Source: Bailinhaonella thermotolerans
GTDB lineage: Bacteria > Actinomycetota > Actinomycetes > Streptosporangiales > Streptosporangiaceae
Length of the DNA stretch: 64,000 nt
NCBI RefSeq assembly: GCF_003594875.1
Contig: NZ_QZEY01000020.1
Coordinates: 1-64,000, forward strand
Direction: 5' to 3'
The notes below the pieces were generated by a model. That model searched no databases. It was given only the letters and a program-made list of their open reading frames with translations, and was not told the origin of the DNA. Shown one piece after another: positions 50,578-59,339 of this stretch. The translations under genes were made by a program, and so were the position numbers. The stretch's first letter is position 1; each line of letters starts with the position of its first letter.

Positions 50578-50707
50578 GCGGTGAGCACGGCGCGGGGCCG
50601 GGCCCGGCGGCGAGGACGACCGGCGGCGGCCCACGCCTTGAGGATCGGCGGCGGGATGTGGGCCGCCTCGGCCTCGATGGCGCGCACCAGGGCGAAGTGG
50701 CCGGGTG

Positions 50708-50756
50708 AGCCGGGGCCGGGGCACGGTCCGGTCGTGGCCGCGCCCCGGCCCCGGCT
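50708..50756 (-). terminator. Terminator of the NmrA-like gene
   Basis: Perfect 15-bp arms (50708-50722 and 50742-50756) lie 14 bp beyond the stop of the NmrA-like gene. Confidence 0.7.
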
Positions 50757-50769
50757 GCCGGCCCGCCTG

Positions 50770-51678
50770 TCAGGCGGCGGGCGCGCCGGCGCGGACGAAG
50801 TCGGCCAGCGGCTGGGGCGTGACCTGCGGGTACCTGGCGTTGTCCAGGCTGTCGAACTTGGCCTTGCCGGTCACCATGCACCACTGGTACTGCAGCGCCA
50901 CGTACTCGAACGGGTTCTGGGAGGCCGCCGCCCGGCGCTCGATCTCCGCGCGCAGGTCGTCGGCGGTGCCGAGGTGCCGCAGTCGCAGGGTACGGCCGGA
51001 GCCGCGCTGGACCGCGTCGTGGAACTCGCGCATCGACATGACCTCACCGGCGAAGCGCAGCGTGCCGGTGGCGGCCGGGTCGAGGGCGACGGCGGCGGCG
51101 AAGGCGGCGGTGTCGGGCACCGAGGTCATGTCGAGCGGCTGGTCGGGGTCGCCCCAGTGGGACAGGGTGCCCTGCTCCCAGTCGACGAGCCCCATGAAGC
51201 CGATCATCACCTCGTAGAAGGCCCCGTTGAGCACGGAGACCACCTCGACGCCCGCGCCGGTCAGCGCGGCGGCCGCCTGGCGGCGCCAGTCGATCATGAA
51301 GTTGTCGCCGTCGTCCAGCTTGGTCAGGTCGAAGGCGAAGTCGGAGGGGATGAACCGCTTCGCGCCCGCCTTCTCCGCGGCGCGCACGAGGTTGACCTGC
51401 CCCTCCACGATGACCTCGGGGCCGCCCTGGACGGCCGAGATCACGGTCGTGGCGTCGCCGACGGCCTCGGCCAGCCGCTCGGCCGGGTCGGTGATGTCGC
51501 CCTCGACCAGTTCCAGGCCGTCGGCCCGCAGGCCGGTCAGGGCGTTCTTCTTCTCCTCGGGGGCGCCGGGCCGGACCAGGGCCCGCACGTGGGCGCCCTG
51601 GTCGAGGAGGGCCCGGACGATCTGGCCGCCGAGCAGCCCGGTGGCGCCGGCCACGAAGACCTTGGGGGAAGAGGACAT
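50770..51678 (-). CDS. NmrA-like / isoflavone-reductase-like NAD(P)-binding protein
   Basis: 302 residues of the atypical SDR family: VFVAGATGLLGGQIVRALLDQGAHVRALVRPG (nucleotide-binding GATGLLG), DATTVISAVQGGPEVIVEGQVNLVRAAEKAGAKRFIPSDFAFD. It resembles NmrA-type redox sensors and phenylcoumaran/isoflavone reductases. AAGGAGTAAGACACC precedes the ATG. It follows a quinone reductase and a MarR regulator on the same strand, so the three may respond to quinones. Confidence 0.88.
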   Translation of the reverse strand: MSSSPKVFVAGATGLLGGQIVRALLDQGAHVRALVRPGAPEEKKNALTGLRADGLELVEGDITDPAERLAEAVGDATTVISAVQGGPEVIVEGQVNLVRAAEKAGAKRFIPSDFAFDLTKLDDGDNFMIDWRRQAAAALTGAGVEVVSVLNGAFYEVMIGFMGLVDWEQGTLSHWGDPDQPLDMTSVPDTAAFAAAVALDPAATGTLRFAGEVMSMREFHDAVQRGSGRTLRLRHLGTADDLRAEIERRAAASQNPFEYVALQYQWCMVTGKAKFDSLDNARYPQVTPQPLADFVRAGAPAA

Positions 51679-51759
51679 GGTGTCTTACTCCTTGGTGACT
51701 TGTTCGACGTTCACCCCGCGCTGATGGAGCCGGCGGGGGCGTTCAGGGATTGGTTCGGA

Positions 51760-51798
51760 GAGCCCGTTCGGGGAGCCCGTTCGGGGAGCCCGTTCGGG
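51760..51798. repeat. Three perfect 13-bp tandem repeats
   Basis: GAGCCCGTTCGGG occurs three times in a row (51760-51798) between the quinone reductase stop and the NmrA start, with degenerate copies on both sides up to the stop codon. Confidence 0.8.
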
Positions 51799-51817
51799 GA
51801 TTTCGCTCGGGAATCGG

Positions 51818-52798
51818 TCAGGGGATGAGCAGGGTCTTGCCGACGGTGCCGCGCGCCTCGATGGCGGCGTGCGCGTCGGCGGCCCGCTCCAGTGGGAAGC
51901 GCTGGCCGATCACCGGTGTGATCAGCCCGGCGGCGGCCAGGTCCAGGACCTCGGTCACCAGCTCGCGGGCGAGGGCGGGCCTGCTCCAGATGTGACCGGC
52001 GCTGAACCCGGTCAGGGTCAGGCCCCGGCCGAGCAGTTCCATCGGCCGCACCTCCAGCGGCGTGCCGCTGGAGAACCCGAACACGATCTGGCGTCCGGCG
52101 CCCGGGGTGAGCAGCTCCAGGGCCTCGCGTCCGAGCGCGCCGCCGACATGGTCGAAGACCACGTCCATCGGCCCGCCCGCGGCGTCCCGGGCGCGGCCGG
52201 TCCAGCGGGCGAGCGAGTAGTCCACCACGTGGTCGGCCCCCAGCTCGGAGAGCAGGGCGAGCTTGTGCTCCCCGCGCGCCGCCGCGACGACCGTCGCCCC
52301 GGCCCGCTTGAGCAACTGCACCAGGATCGTGCCGACGGCGCCCGCGGCCGCCATCACCAGCACCCGCTCACCCGCCGTCACGCGGGCCGCCCTGACCAGG
52401 CCCTGGGCGGTGGCGCCGTACCGGTGGAGGGCGACGGCCTCGGGCAGGCCCATCCCGTCGGCGACCGGGAGGAGGGCTCCGGCGGGGACCACGGCGGTCT
52501 CGGCGTACCCGCCCAGGCCGGTGGTGCTGCCCAGGACCCGCGTGCCGATCAGGGAGGCGTCGCCGCCGGGACCGACCTCGGTGACGACTCCGGCGACCTC
52601 CTTGCCGAGGATCACCGGCAGAGGCGCGCCGCCGAGCGCCCCGCGCATCGTCCCCGCGCGGATCTGCGTCTCCAGGAACTGGACGCCGGCCGCGGCCACC
52701 CGTACGGCGACCTCGCCGACCGCCGGTCTCGGCGCGGGCACGTCCTCGACGCGCAGGTGGGCCGGTGGCCCGAACTCGTGCAGCAGTACGGCACGCAT
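51818..52798 (-). CDS. NADPH:quinone oxidoreductase (zinc-independent MDR)
   Basis: 326 residues: RAVLLHEFGPPAHLRVEDVPAPRPAVGEVAVRVAAAGV, GKEVAGVVTEVGPGG, and VLVMAAAGAVGTILVQLLKRAGATVVAAARG. It is the quinone-oxidoreductase type that lacks zinc ligands and reduces quinones in one-electron steps or reduces enones. The ATG at 52798 follows GGAGTGATG. A MarR regulator lies upstream on the same strand; a terminator between them suggests separate transcripts. Confidence 0.9.
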   Translation of the reverse strand: MRAVLLHEFGPPAHLRVEDVPAPRPAVGEVAVRVAAAGVQFLETQIRAGTMRGALGGAPLPVILGKEVAGVVTEVGPGGDASLIGTRVLGSTTGLGGYAETAVVPAGALLPVADGMGLPEAVALHRYGATAQGLVRAARVTAGERVLVMAAAGAVGTILVQLLKRAGATVVAAARGEHKLALLSELGADHVVDYSLARWTGRARDAAGGPMDVVFDHVGGALGREALELLTPGAGRQIVFGFSSGTPLEVRPMELLGRGLTLTGFSAGHIWSRPALARELVTEVLDLAAAGLITPVIGQRFPLERAADAHAAIEARGTVGKTLLIP

Positions 52799-53099
52799 AT
52801 GACATCACTCCAGACGGAGAAACAGGGTTTGGACGCGCGCGACGACGCGGACGGGACGATGCGGACGCGCGGACGGCGGCGCCGCGTCAGGGCGCGCGGG
52901 AAACGGGCTCGGCGGGGCTACGGCAGCCCGGGCCTGTGCCGGGGGATCGGCGCCGCGGATGGAGGCGCGGCGGCGTGTTCGGGGATGGCGGGCGGCGCGC
53001 CGGGGCACGCCGCGGGCCGGGGGTGGTGCGGAGCGGCGGAGTCCTAGGCGGCCGGGGTGCTATGCCCCGGCGCGGACGGATGTTGGAACAGGGAGCGCC
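52799..53099. other. 301-bp gap upstream of the quinone reductase
   Basis: Very GC-rich, without a supportable gene. It holds the MarR terminator (53051-53071) and presumably the quinone-reductase promoter. I see no clear operator half-sites like those upstream of the MarR gene. Confidence 0.5.
53051..53071 (-). terminator. Terminator of the MarR gene
   Basis: GCCGGGG-N7-CCCCGGC, perfect 7-bp arms, begins 29 bp beyond the MarR stop codon. Confidence 0.6.
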
Positions 53100-53585
53100 T
53101 CATCGTCCTTTCTTGATCGATTCGCTGAGCGCGCCGAGGCTCGTGGCCAGCCGCTCGATGTCGGCCGTCTCCCAGTCGGCCATCAGGGCGGCGACGGCGG
53201 CCGCGCGCGCCTTCCAGAGCTTCCTGATGGCCAGCTTCCCGTCCCGGGTGACGCTGACCAACTGGGCCCGGGCGTCGGCCGGATCGGGCCGGCGTTCGAT
53301 GAAGCCGCGCGCTTCCAGGCGTTTGGCCGGCGGCGACAGGGTGGACTTGTCCACCTCCATCAGCTCCGCCAGGACCGACAGCCGCACCGGCGCGTGCAGC
53401 GACACCTGGGCCAGCAGGGTGTAGTCCCCCAGGGAGAGCTCCAGCCCCGAGGACGCCATGATCTTGCGCCGCGTGGCCGGGGCGAACATCCAGTTGCCCA
53501 CCGTGGCCAACGCCGCCGCCACGTCGTCGACGGCCGCACGATGCTGGCGAGGCGGTCCGTCCTCGCCGTCCGGCACCTCTTCCAT
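53100..53585 (-). CDS. MarR family regulator
   Basis: 161 residues with the MarR winged helix: LGDYTLLAQVSLHAPVRLSVLAELMEVDKSTLSPPAKRLEARGFIERRPDPADARAQLVSVTRDG. The ATG at 53585 follows GTGTGAGG. A perfect inverted repeat overlaps its promoter. The quinone reductase and NmrA-like gene downstream are the likely targets along with itself. Confidence 0.9.
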   Translation of the reverse strand: MEEVPDGEDGPPRQHRAAVDDVAAALATVGNWMFAPATRRKIMASSGLELSLGDYTLLAQVSLHAPVRLSVLAELMEVDKSTLSPPAKRLEARGFIERRPDPADARAQLVSVTRDGKLAIRKLWKARAAAVAALMADWETADIERLATSLGALSESIKKGR

Positions 53586-53605
53586 CCTCACACCACTCCC
53601 GAAAG

Positions 53606-53631
53606 GTTGGTTGGACAAAACCAACTATAAG
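53606..53631 (-). promoter_or_regulatory. MarR operator and -10 box
   Basis: GTTGGTT-N6-AACCAAC (53606-53625) lies directly against TATAGT (53631-53626 on the minus strand), a good -10. A repressor bound here would block its own transcription. Confidence 0.65.
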
Positions 53632-53645
53632 CACTCGCGCGTACT

Positions 53646-53665
53646 AGATGCAAGCGCATGCATCT
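53646..53665. promoter_or_regulatory. Palindrome upstream of the MarR promoter
   Basis: AGATGCA-N6-TGCATCT, perfect 7-bp arms, about 15 bp upstream of the MarR -10. The remaining 53666-53943 stretch before the VOC gene is an extremely GC-rich tract of imperfect GGGC(C/G)GG repeats with no gene seen. Confidence 0.45.
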
Positions 53666-53943
53666 TCGGTCTCCGGGCGACGCCGCTCGGCCGGCCTCGT
53701 CGTACGGCTCCTGCCCGCGTGCGGCGGCGATCACCACGGTCACGACAGGCCGGGTGGGGCAGGGGCGGGACGGGCCGGCCTGGGCCGGGCAGGGCTGGGA
53801 CGGCCCGGGCCGGGGCGGGCGGGGGCGTGCCGGGCCGGGGCGGAACGGAGGTCGCGGGGGCGCTGACCGGCCGATACGGCCTGCGGCCGGGCGTCCGGCG
53901 CGCGGTTCATGCCGGTTCGTCCGATGGGCTTAAGGTATGCGGC

Positions 53944-54684
53944 ATGTCATTGCGACCTGTTCAGGTGAATGTCAAGGCCGGGGACGACTCGGCCCTCGGC
54001 CGGTTCTGGGCGGAGGCGCTCGGCTGGGATGTCTCCAGCGAGGCGCCCGGTGTGACCAACCTCGAACCCAAGGGGTTCTCCTGGCCTGACCCGGCCGCCT
54101 TCTACATCGATTTCGTCATCGTCCCGGACCCCGAGACGGTTCAGTACCGGGTGCGCGTCGACCTCGCCACCACCTCCGCCGCCCATCACGCGGAGCTGGT
54201 CGCGCGCCTGACGGAGCTCGGCGCGACTCCCGCCGACGCGGGCCGGGGCGACGTGCCGTGGACGCCCCTGGCCGACCCGGAGGGCAACGTGTTCGGCGTG
54301 CTGGAGCCCTCGGAGGTCTACCGGGACGCCGGGCCCATCGCCAGGATCGTGGTCGAGAGCGAGGACCCGCGGGCCTTGGCCCGGTTCTGGGGCGAGGCGA
54401 TCGGCTGGGCCGCGTACGAGGAGACCGACGACCGGGTCGCGCTGCGTTCGCCCAAGGGCACGGGGCCGCACCTGGAGTTCCACCGCCCGGCGCCCGGCGC
54501 GAAGCCCATCCGCACCCGAGTCCACCTCGACCTGCTGCCGGAGCCCTTCGACGAGCAGGCCGCGCAGGTGGCCCGCTTGAAGACCCTCGGCGCGACCCCC
54601 GCCGACGTCGGCCAGGGCGACGTCCCCTGGATCGTCCTCGCCGACCCGGAGGGCAACGAGTTCTGCGTCCTCGGCCGGCACTGA
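53944..54684 (+). CDS. Tandem VOC (glyoxalase-like) domain protein
   Basis: 246 residues made of two VOC domains: 1-122 (QVNVKAGDDSALGRFWAEALGWDV...PLADPEGNVFGVLEP) and 127-246 (RIVVESEDPRALARFWGEAIGWAAYEE...VLADPEGNEFCVLGRH). The repeats TLGATPADVGQGDVPW are near copies, so the gene arose by internal duplication. Family roles include metal-dependent dioxygenases, isomerases and antibiotic-binding proteins (bleomycin type). The ribosome-binding site is weak. Confidence 0.9.
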   Translation: MSLRPVQVNVKAGDDSALGRFWAEALGWDVSSEAPGVTNLEPKGFSWPDPAAFYIDFVIVPDPETVQYRVRVDLATTSAAHHAELVARLTELGATPADAGRGDVPWTPLADPEGNVFGVLEPSEVYRDAGPIARIVVESEDPRALARFWGEAIGWAAYEETDDRVALRSPKGTGPHLEFHRPAPGAKPIRTRVHLDLLPEPFDEQAAQVARLKTLGATPADVGQGDVPWIVLADPEGNEFCVLGRH

Positions 54685-54827
54685 CCCGGAGCCGCCCCGG
54701 CCGCGCCGGTCTCCACCGACGCGGCCGCCCGTGGCGGGCCGACCCCGCGCGACGGCCGCCACGAAGGCTTCGCGCGGCGGCGCGGCTTGGGCGGCATGAT
54801 CACCTCGCGGTGTGCTGATCCCGCTTC

Positions 54828-54842
54828 CACCTCCGGGAGGTG
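54828..54842. terminator. Hairpin at the end of the TetX-like gene
   Basis: CACCTC-CGG-GAGGTG directly abuts the stop codon of the TetX-like gene, between convergent genes. Confidence 0.4.
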
Positions 54843-55988
54843 TCAGGGCTGGGGGGTGTCGTCGCGGGCGAAGTCGGGGAGCTCGGTGGACAGCAGGTGC
54901 TCGGCGGCGCCTTCCAGGAGCTTGGCCGTCTCGGTGGAGCGGGGGAGCATGGTCCGCTCGTAGGCGCGGAGGGCGTCGCCGACGGTGGGGGCGCCGGCGA
55001 GGGCGAGGGCGAGTTCGCTCGCGTCGAGCATGGCGAGGTTGACGCCGACGCCGAGCGGGGGCATGAGGTGGGCGGCGTCGCCGAGGAGGGTGACACCCGG
55101 GTCGTGGGCCCAGGTGTGGGGCGCGGGCAGGGCGTAGATGGGGCGGTCGACGTAGGGTCCGTCGTTGTCGGTGATCAGGCGGCGCAGGCCGGGGGACCAG
55201 TGCGCGTACTCCTGGAGGAGCAGGGCGCGGATGGCCTCGGTGTCGCCGGTGGTCAGCCCGTTCCGGTCGATCCAGTCGGCGGGGGCGCGCCGGATGATGT
55301 AGACGCGGATGTGGCCGCCGCTGTTGCGCTGGGCGAACAGGCCGCGTTCGCCGTCGGCCGCGGCGGCGCCGCCCTGGCCGACGAGGTCGGAGATGCCGGG
55401 GTGGCGGTCGTCGACGTCGGAGAACCACGCCTCCAGGAAGCTCACCCCGCTGTACCGGGGGACGGCGGGTGACACGGCGGGGCGGACCCGGGAGAAGGCG
55501 CCGTCGGCCCCGATGACCAGGTCCGTCTCGACGGTGCCGCCGTCGGCGAAGTGCAGCAGCCGGGGGCCGCCGGCCGGCCCGCTGATCGCGGTGAGGGCGT
55601 GGCCCCACCGCACCGTCCCCGGCTGGAGGGAGTCCAGCAGGAGGCTGCGTAGCCGACCCCGGTCGATCTCGGGCTTGAACAGCTCGCCGTCGCCGGGGAC
55701 GTGGTGGAACAGGACCTGCCCTTCGGGGTTCATCTGGCGCATCTCCTGCCCCTCGGGGCGGGCCAGGTCGAAGAACGCCTCCAGCAGGCCGGCCTCGCGC
55801 AGCGCGACCTGGCCGTCGCCGGCGCGCAGGTCCAGGCTGCCGCCCTGGTCGCGGACGTCCGGTCCGGCGTCGCGGTCGTAGACGGTGACCGCCAGGCCGT
55901 TCCGCTGGAGGATCCGGGCGCAGGTCAGGCCGCCGGGGCCGGCGCCGATGACGCTGATACGGGCGTTGTGGGGCGCGGGAGAAGACAT
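54843..55988 (-). CDS. TetX-like FAD-dependent monooxygenase
   Basis: 381 residues of the class A flavoprotein monooxygenases, closest in pattern to TetX: ISVIGAGPGGLTCARILQRNGLAVTVYDRD, QGGSLDLRAGDGQVALREAGLLEAFFDLARPEG (TetX has [20 protein letters not shown]), and GDAAHLMPPLGVGVNLAMLDASELALAL. TetX hydroxylates tetracyclines; homologs also act on other phenols. ATG at 55988 after GGAAGGAAGCAACC. A TetR regulator is divergent. Substrate is inference only. Confidence 0.88.
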   Translation of the reverse strand: MSSPAPHNARISVIGAGPGGLTCARILQRNGLAVTVYDRDAGPDVRDQGGSLDLRAGDGQVALREAGLLEAFFDLARPEGQEMRQMNPEGQVLFHHVPGDGELFKPEIDRGRLRSLLLDSLQPGTVRWGHALTAISGPAGGPRLLHFADGGTVETDLVIGADGAFSRVRPAVSPAVPRYSGVSFLEAWFSDVDDRHPGISDLVGQGGAAAADGERGLFAQRNSGGHIRVYIIRRAPADWIDRNGLTTGDTEAIRALLLQEYAHWSPGLRRLITDNDGPYVDRPIYALPAPHTWAHDPGVTLLGDAAHLMPPLGVGVNLAMLDASELALALAGAPTVGDALRAYERTMLPRSTETAKLLEGAAEHLLSTELPDFARDDTPQP

Positions 55989-56149
55989 GGTTGCTTCCTT
56001 CCGATCAGGGGGGGCGGGGCCTCCGGCATGGGGCCGGACGCTCATCGGCCTCGCGGGCAGGCGGAGGGACGCCGAAGCCCGTGAGGGGCGAGCGCCGCGC
56101 CGACCTGGAAGGACGTGCCGGCCCGGGCCTCGTGACACTGACGAGACTA

Positions 56150-56182
56150 AGTACAAAAGTGCAATGAGTCAACTAATGTACT
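56150..56182. promoter_or_regulatory. AGTACA/TGTACT inverted repeat between TetX-like and TetR genes
   Basis: AGTACA (56150-56155) and TGTACT (56177-56182) face each other around a near-copy AGTGCA (56158-56163), in an AT-rich patch of the divergent intergenic region. It is a candidate TetR operator. Confidence 0.5.
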
Positions 56183-56226
56183 CAAACCACAATTTGCCTG
56201 GTTTCATCATGGGATACGCTTCATCC

Positions 56227-56811
56227 ATGACTGTGTCCTCCGCCGGGCGCCGCGAGCGCAAGAAGGCGGCCACGCGGCAGGCGATCGCCGACGCGGCCCT
56301 GCGGCTCTTCCTCGAACGGGGCTACGACCAGGTGAGCATCCGTGACATCGCCGACGCCGCAGACGTGTCGACCACCACGGTGTTCAAGCACTTCCCCGGC
56401 AAGGAAGCACTCGTCTTCGACGAGGACCAGGACCGCGAGGCACGGCTGGTCGCGGCCGTCGCGCAGCGCCTGCCAGGCCAGAGCGTCCTCGACGCCCTCC
56501 GCCGGCATGTCCTGGACACCTGGATCCCGTTCGAGACCCACCCCCAGCAGGCGGAGTTCGCCCGCCTGGTGGACTCCACGCCCGAACTGCGCGCCTACGC
56601 CGAGCGGATGTGGACCCGGCACACCGAAGCCCTCGCCGCGGCCGTCGCCGACGCGTTCGGCGCCGACCGCGACGACCTCGCCTGCGCCGCCCTCGCCCGC
56701 TACGTCCTGGAGATCCCCGCCCTCGCCCGTGGCCGCCGCGACCCCCGGGCCGCCGTCGAGACGATCTTCGACATCCTGGCCCACGGCTGGCGCCAGCCCG
56801 CCACCCCCTGA
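56227..56811 (+). CDS. TetR family regulator
   Basis: 194 residues: an N-terminal helix-turn-helix (KKAATRQAIADAALRLFLERGYDQVSIRDIADAADVSTTTVFKHFPGKEALVF) and a helical C-terminal domain. The ATG at 56227 fits the usual N-terminal length; ATGs at 56209 and 56164 are possible. No ribosome-binding site is seen, and TACGCT about 10 bases before the start would allow a leaderless mRNA. It is divergent from the TetX-like gene, its likely target. Confidence 0.88.
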   Translation: MTVSSAGRRERKKAATRQAIADAALRLFLERGYDQVSIRDIADAADVSTTTVFKHFPGKEALVFDEDQDREARLVAAVAQRLPGQSVLDALRRHVLDTWIPFETHPQQAEFARLVDSTPELRAYAERMWTRHTEALAAAVADAFGADRDDLACAALARYVLEIPALARGRRDPRAAVETIFDILAHGWRQPATP

Positions 56812-56934
56812 CGCGGGCATCACCCGGAACCGGCCGAGGAGACCAGCACCACCCACGTGATCGTCGGGGGCGGCGGCGTGTCGCGCGGCTCGCTGCGCGC
56901 CCACGGTCGCCGCCGCGTCCGGGACACGCGCGAT

Positions 56935-57951
56935 TCAGCCGCCGTGGCTGATGATGATCTTGCCGAAGCCCTCGTGTGACCTGCAGTGCTCCAGGGCCTC
57001 GGGAAGCCGCTCGAACGGGAACACCCGGTCGATCACCGGCCGCAGGCGGTGGGCCTCCACGGTGCGGTTCAGCTCGACGAAGTGCGCGCGGCTGCCCGTG
57101 GCCACGCGGCGCAGCACCGCGCCCGCCATGAACAGCGTCCCCGGGTCGAGGGGCTGGGCGCCCACCTCACCCGACAGCGAGTAACCGACGAACGCCACCT
57201 CGCCGCCGGGCGCCACCGACTTGAGCGACTGCTCCAGCGGGCCCGCCGCGTCCACGACGCGATCGGCGCCCCGGCCGTCGGTCAGCGCGCGTACCTGAAC
57301 CGACCAGGAGGGGTGCTCCCGGTAGCTGATCACCTCGTCCGCCCCGAGCGCGCGCAGCCGCTCGGCCTTGCTCTCCGTGGACGTCGTGATGATCACCCGG
57401 GCGCCGGCCAGCTTGGCGAACTGCAAGGTGAACAGCGACACGGCTCCGGAGCCGAGGGTCAGCACCACCCCGCCGGGACGCACGGGCGCCCCGGTGGTCA
57501 GCGCGTTCCACGCGGTCACCGCCGCCAGCGGGAGCGCCGCCCCCTCCTCGTACGACAGGTGCGGCGGGAGGGGGACGACGCCGTCCTCGCTCAGCAGCGC
57601 GTACTCCGTCCACACACCGTCGATGGTGGTGCCGAGCTGGGCCGCGTTCTCGCGCCTGAACGGGCCGTCGAGCCAGCGGGGGAAGACGGTGGCGGCGACC
57701 CGGTCGCCGGGCTTGACCCGGGTGACGTCCTCGCCGACCGCCACGACCTCGCCCGCTCCCTCGCAACCCGGCACGACACCCGGGCTGACCGGGAGCACAT
57801 ACGTGCCCGCCAGCACCATCAGGTCGCGGAACCCCAGCGAATTCGCACGCATCCGCACCAGGACCTGGCCACGCCCGGGTTCCGGCGCGTCCCGCTCGAC
57901 GAGGGAGAGCCGGGCGCCCGTCTGCCCGGGATCGAGACGGTAACTCTTCAT
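56935..57951 (-). CDS. NAD(P)-dependent alcohol dehydrogenase, MDR superfamily
   Basis: 338 residues: KSYRLDPGQTGARLSLVERDAPEPGRGQVLVRMRANSLGFRDLMVLAG, PGCEGAGEVVAVGEDVTRVKPGDRV and GGVVLTLGSGAVSLFTLQFAKLAGARVIITTSTESKAERLRALGADEVISYRE. It lacks the structural zinc cysteines, so it belongs to the zinc-poor quinone-reductase/crotonyl-reductase-like branch. ATG at 57951. It is divergent from an XRE regulator with a large palindrome between them. Confidence 0.9.
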   Translation of the reverse strand: MKSYRLDPGQTGARLSLVERDAPEPGRGQVLVRMRANSLGFRDLMVLAGTYVLPVSPGVVPGCEGAGEVVAVGEDVTRVKPGDRVAATVFPRWLDGPFRRENAAQLGTTIDGVWTEYALLSEDGVVPLPPHLSYEEGAALPLAAVTAWNALTTGAPVRPGGVVLTLGSGAVSLFTLQFAKLAGARVIITTSTESKAERLRALGADEVISYREHPSWSVQVRALTDGRGADRVVDAAGPLEQSLKSVAPGGEVAFVGYSLSGEVGAQPLDPGTLFMAGAVLRRVATGSRAHFVELNRTVEAHRLRPVIDRVFPFERLPEALEHCRSHEGFGKIIISHGG

Positions 57952-58036
57952 CAAAGGACCTGCCTTCACACTCGTGCCACCGGCGGACGCGGGATCGCCC
58001 GCCGGACCGGGTCCCGATGGTGCGCGGGCGCGGTGA

Positions 58037-58070
58037 CGCCCGGCAATTCCCTCCAGGGAATCGCCGGGCG
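58037..58070. promoter_or_regulatory. 34-bp near-perfect palindrome between ADH and XRE genes
   Basis: Arms CGCCCGGC-A-ATTCCCT and AGGGAAT-C-GCCGGGCG around a CC centre match at all but one position. It lies 25 bp before the XRE start and is the probable operator for the divergent pair. Confidence 0.65.
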
Positions 58071-58094
58071 CCTCGGACATGCGGTAGGAAACAG

Positions 58095-58904
58095 ATGGTG
58101 AGCAGGACAATCCAGCAGCATGGGGTGGGGGCGGAACTCAGCCGGTGGCGCCGTCTTCGCCGGATCAGCCAGCTCGAGCTGGCCACACGCGCCGGCACCA
58201 CCCAGCGCCATCTGAGCTTCGTCGAGAGCGGGCGCTCGCTGCCGGGCCGGGCGATGGTGATCCGGCTGGCCGAGTCGCTGGGCCTGTCGCTGCGCGAACG
58301 CAACGAGCTGCTGGTCGCGGCCGGGTACGCGCCGGTGTTCCCCGAGTCGGCCCTGGACGAGGCCGCGCTGCGGCCGGTCCGCGCCGCGCTCGACCAGATC
58401 ATGCACGGGCACCTGCCGTACCCGGCGCTGGTCCTCGCCCCGTACGGACGCGTCGTGGCGGCCAACGAGGCCGTCGAGGTGTTCACCGAAGGCGCCGCGC
58501 CCGAGCTGCTCCGGCCGCCGGTCAACATGCTGCGGCTCATGCTCCATCCCGAGGGCATGGCGCCACGGGTGGCGAACCTGGCCGAGTGGGGACGGCACGT
58601 CGTCGAGAACCTGCGGGCCAGGGCCCGGCACAGCCCGGACCCGCGCCTCGACGACTTCGTCACCGAGCTGGCCGGGTACGTGCCCCAGGGCCCGATCGGG
58701 CCGGCGCACCTGGGGTTCGCCGTCCCGATGCGACTGGCCACGGCGGAGGGCGAGCTACGCCTCATCACCACGCTGACCTCCTTCGCCACCGCCACCGACG
58801 TCACGCTGGCCGAGCTCCGCCTGGAGGCGTTCCTGCCCGCCGACCAGGCCACCGCGGACCTGCTGCACGCTCGCCATCGACGCCGTACGGCCGCCGCCCG
58901 CTGA
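58095..58904 (+). CDS. XRE family regulator with MmyB-like ligand domain
   Basis: 269 residues: an XRE helix-turn-helix (GAELSRWRRLRRISQLELATRAGTTQRHLSFVESGRSLPGRAMVIRLAESLGLSLRERNELLVAAGYAPVF) and an MmyB-type C-terminal half (LVLAPYGRVVAANEAVEVFTEGAAPELL). GGTAGGAAACAG precedes the ATG at 58095. It is divergent from the alcohol dehydrogenase, which it probably controls through the palindrome between them. This is the same two-gene pattern as at 3.3-4.3 kb. Confidence 0.9.
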   Translation: MVSRTIQQHGVGAELSRWRRLRRISQLELATRAGTTQRHLSFVESGRSLPGRAMVIRLAESLGLSLRERNELLVAAGYAPVFPESALDEAALRPVRAALDQIMHGHLPYPALVLAPYGRVVAANEAVEVFTEGAAPELLRPPVNMLRLMLHPEGMAPRVANLAEWGRHVVENLRARARHSPDPRLDDFVTELAGYVPQGPIGPAHLGFAVPMRLATAEGELRLITTLTSFATATDVTLAELRLEAFLPADQATADLLHARHRRRTAAAR

Positions 58905-59339
58905 CGGCGGTCCGTCGTCGCGTGTGCGCGGATCACGGTGGCGAGGCGCTGGTGTCACAGAGGAGGGAGATGGCCTTTACACCCGCCGAGCCATCGACGA
59001 CTCGGCGATCCCCGACCAGCTCTCCGACATCCCCGCGCTCACCCCCGGTGGCGCCCACCGCCAACTCGTCTTCTCCCGCAACGCCTCCCAATGGCAGATC
59101 AGTGGCCGCGGCCGGGGTGACGTCTCCGCGGCACCGGGCGGTGATCTTCGGGGCGGCGGTCATGCCGGCCGCCGGGCGGGCGATCGCCGGACGCATCCGA
59201 ACGATGAACCGGACAACGTGCCGGAGTCGCGCGGCGTCCCGGTGAGGGGTCGCCGTCCGGTCTCCTTCAAGCCGGTCCGGCAGGCGGGGAAGCAGGCGGC
59301 AGGGGTTCGGGCTCCATGCGCACCTCTCACTCGAACCGC
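58905..59339. other. 435-bp region without a supportable gene
   Basis: A GAGGAGGGAG ribosome-binding-like run precedes an ATG at 58969, but the frame it opens has poor codon usage and no family. A +1 reading gives a short stretch (SDIPALTPGGAHRQLVFSRN) that weakly recalls a multicopper-oxidase C-terminal strand. I take this as a decayed remnant or non-coding. Confidence 0.4.

Noticed and set aside
53756-53850. GGGC(C/G)GG tract as a CRISPR or ordered repeat array
   Set aside because: The units are irregular, with no constant repeat and spacer lengths. It is simple GC-rich low-complexity DNA.
58969-59245. ORF starting at ATG 58969 behind a GAGGAGGGAG motif
   Set aside because: The product is Ser/Thr/Pro/Arg low complexity with no family, and codon usage is unlike neighbouring genes.
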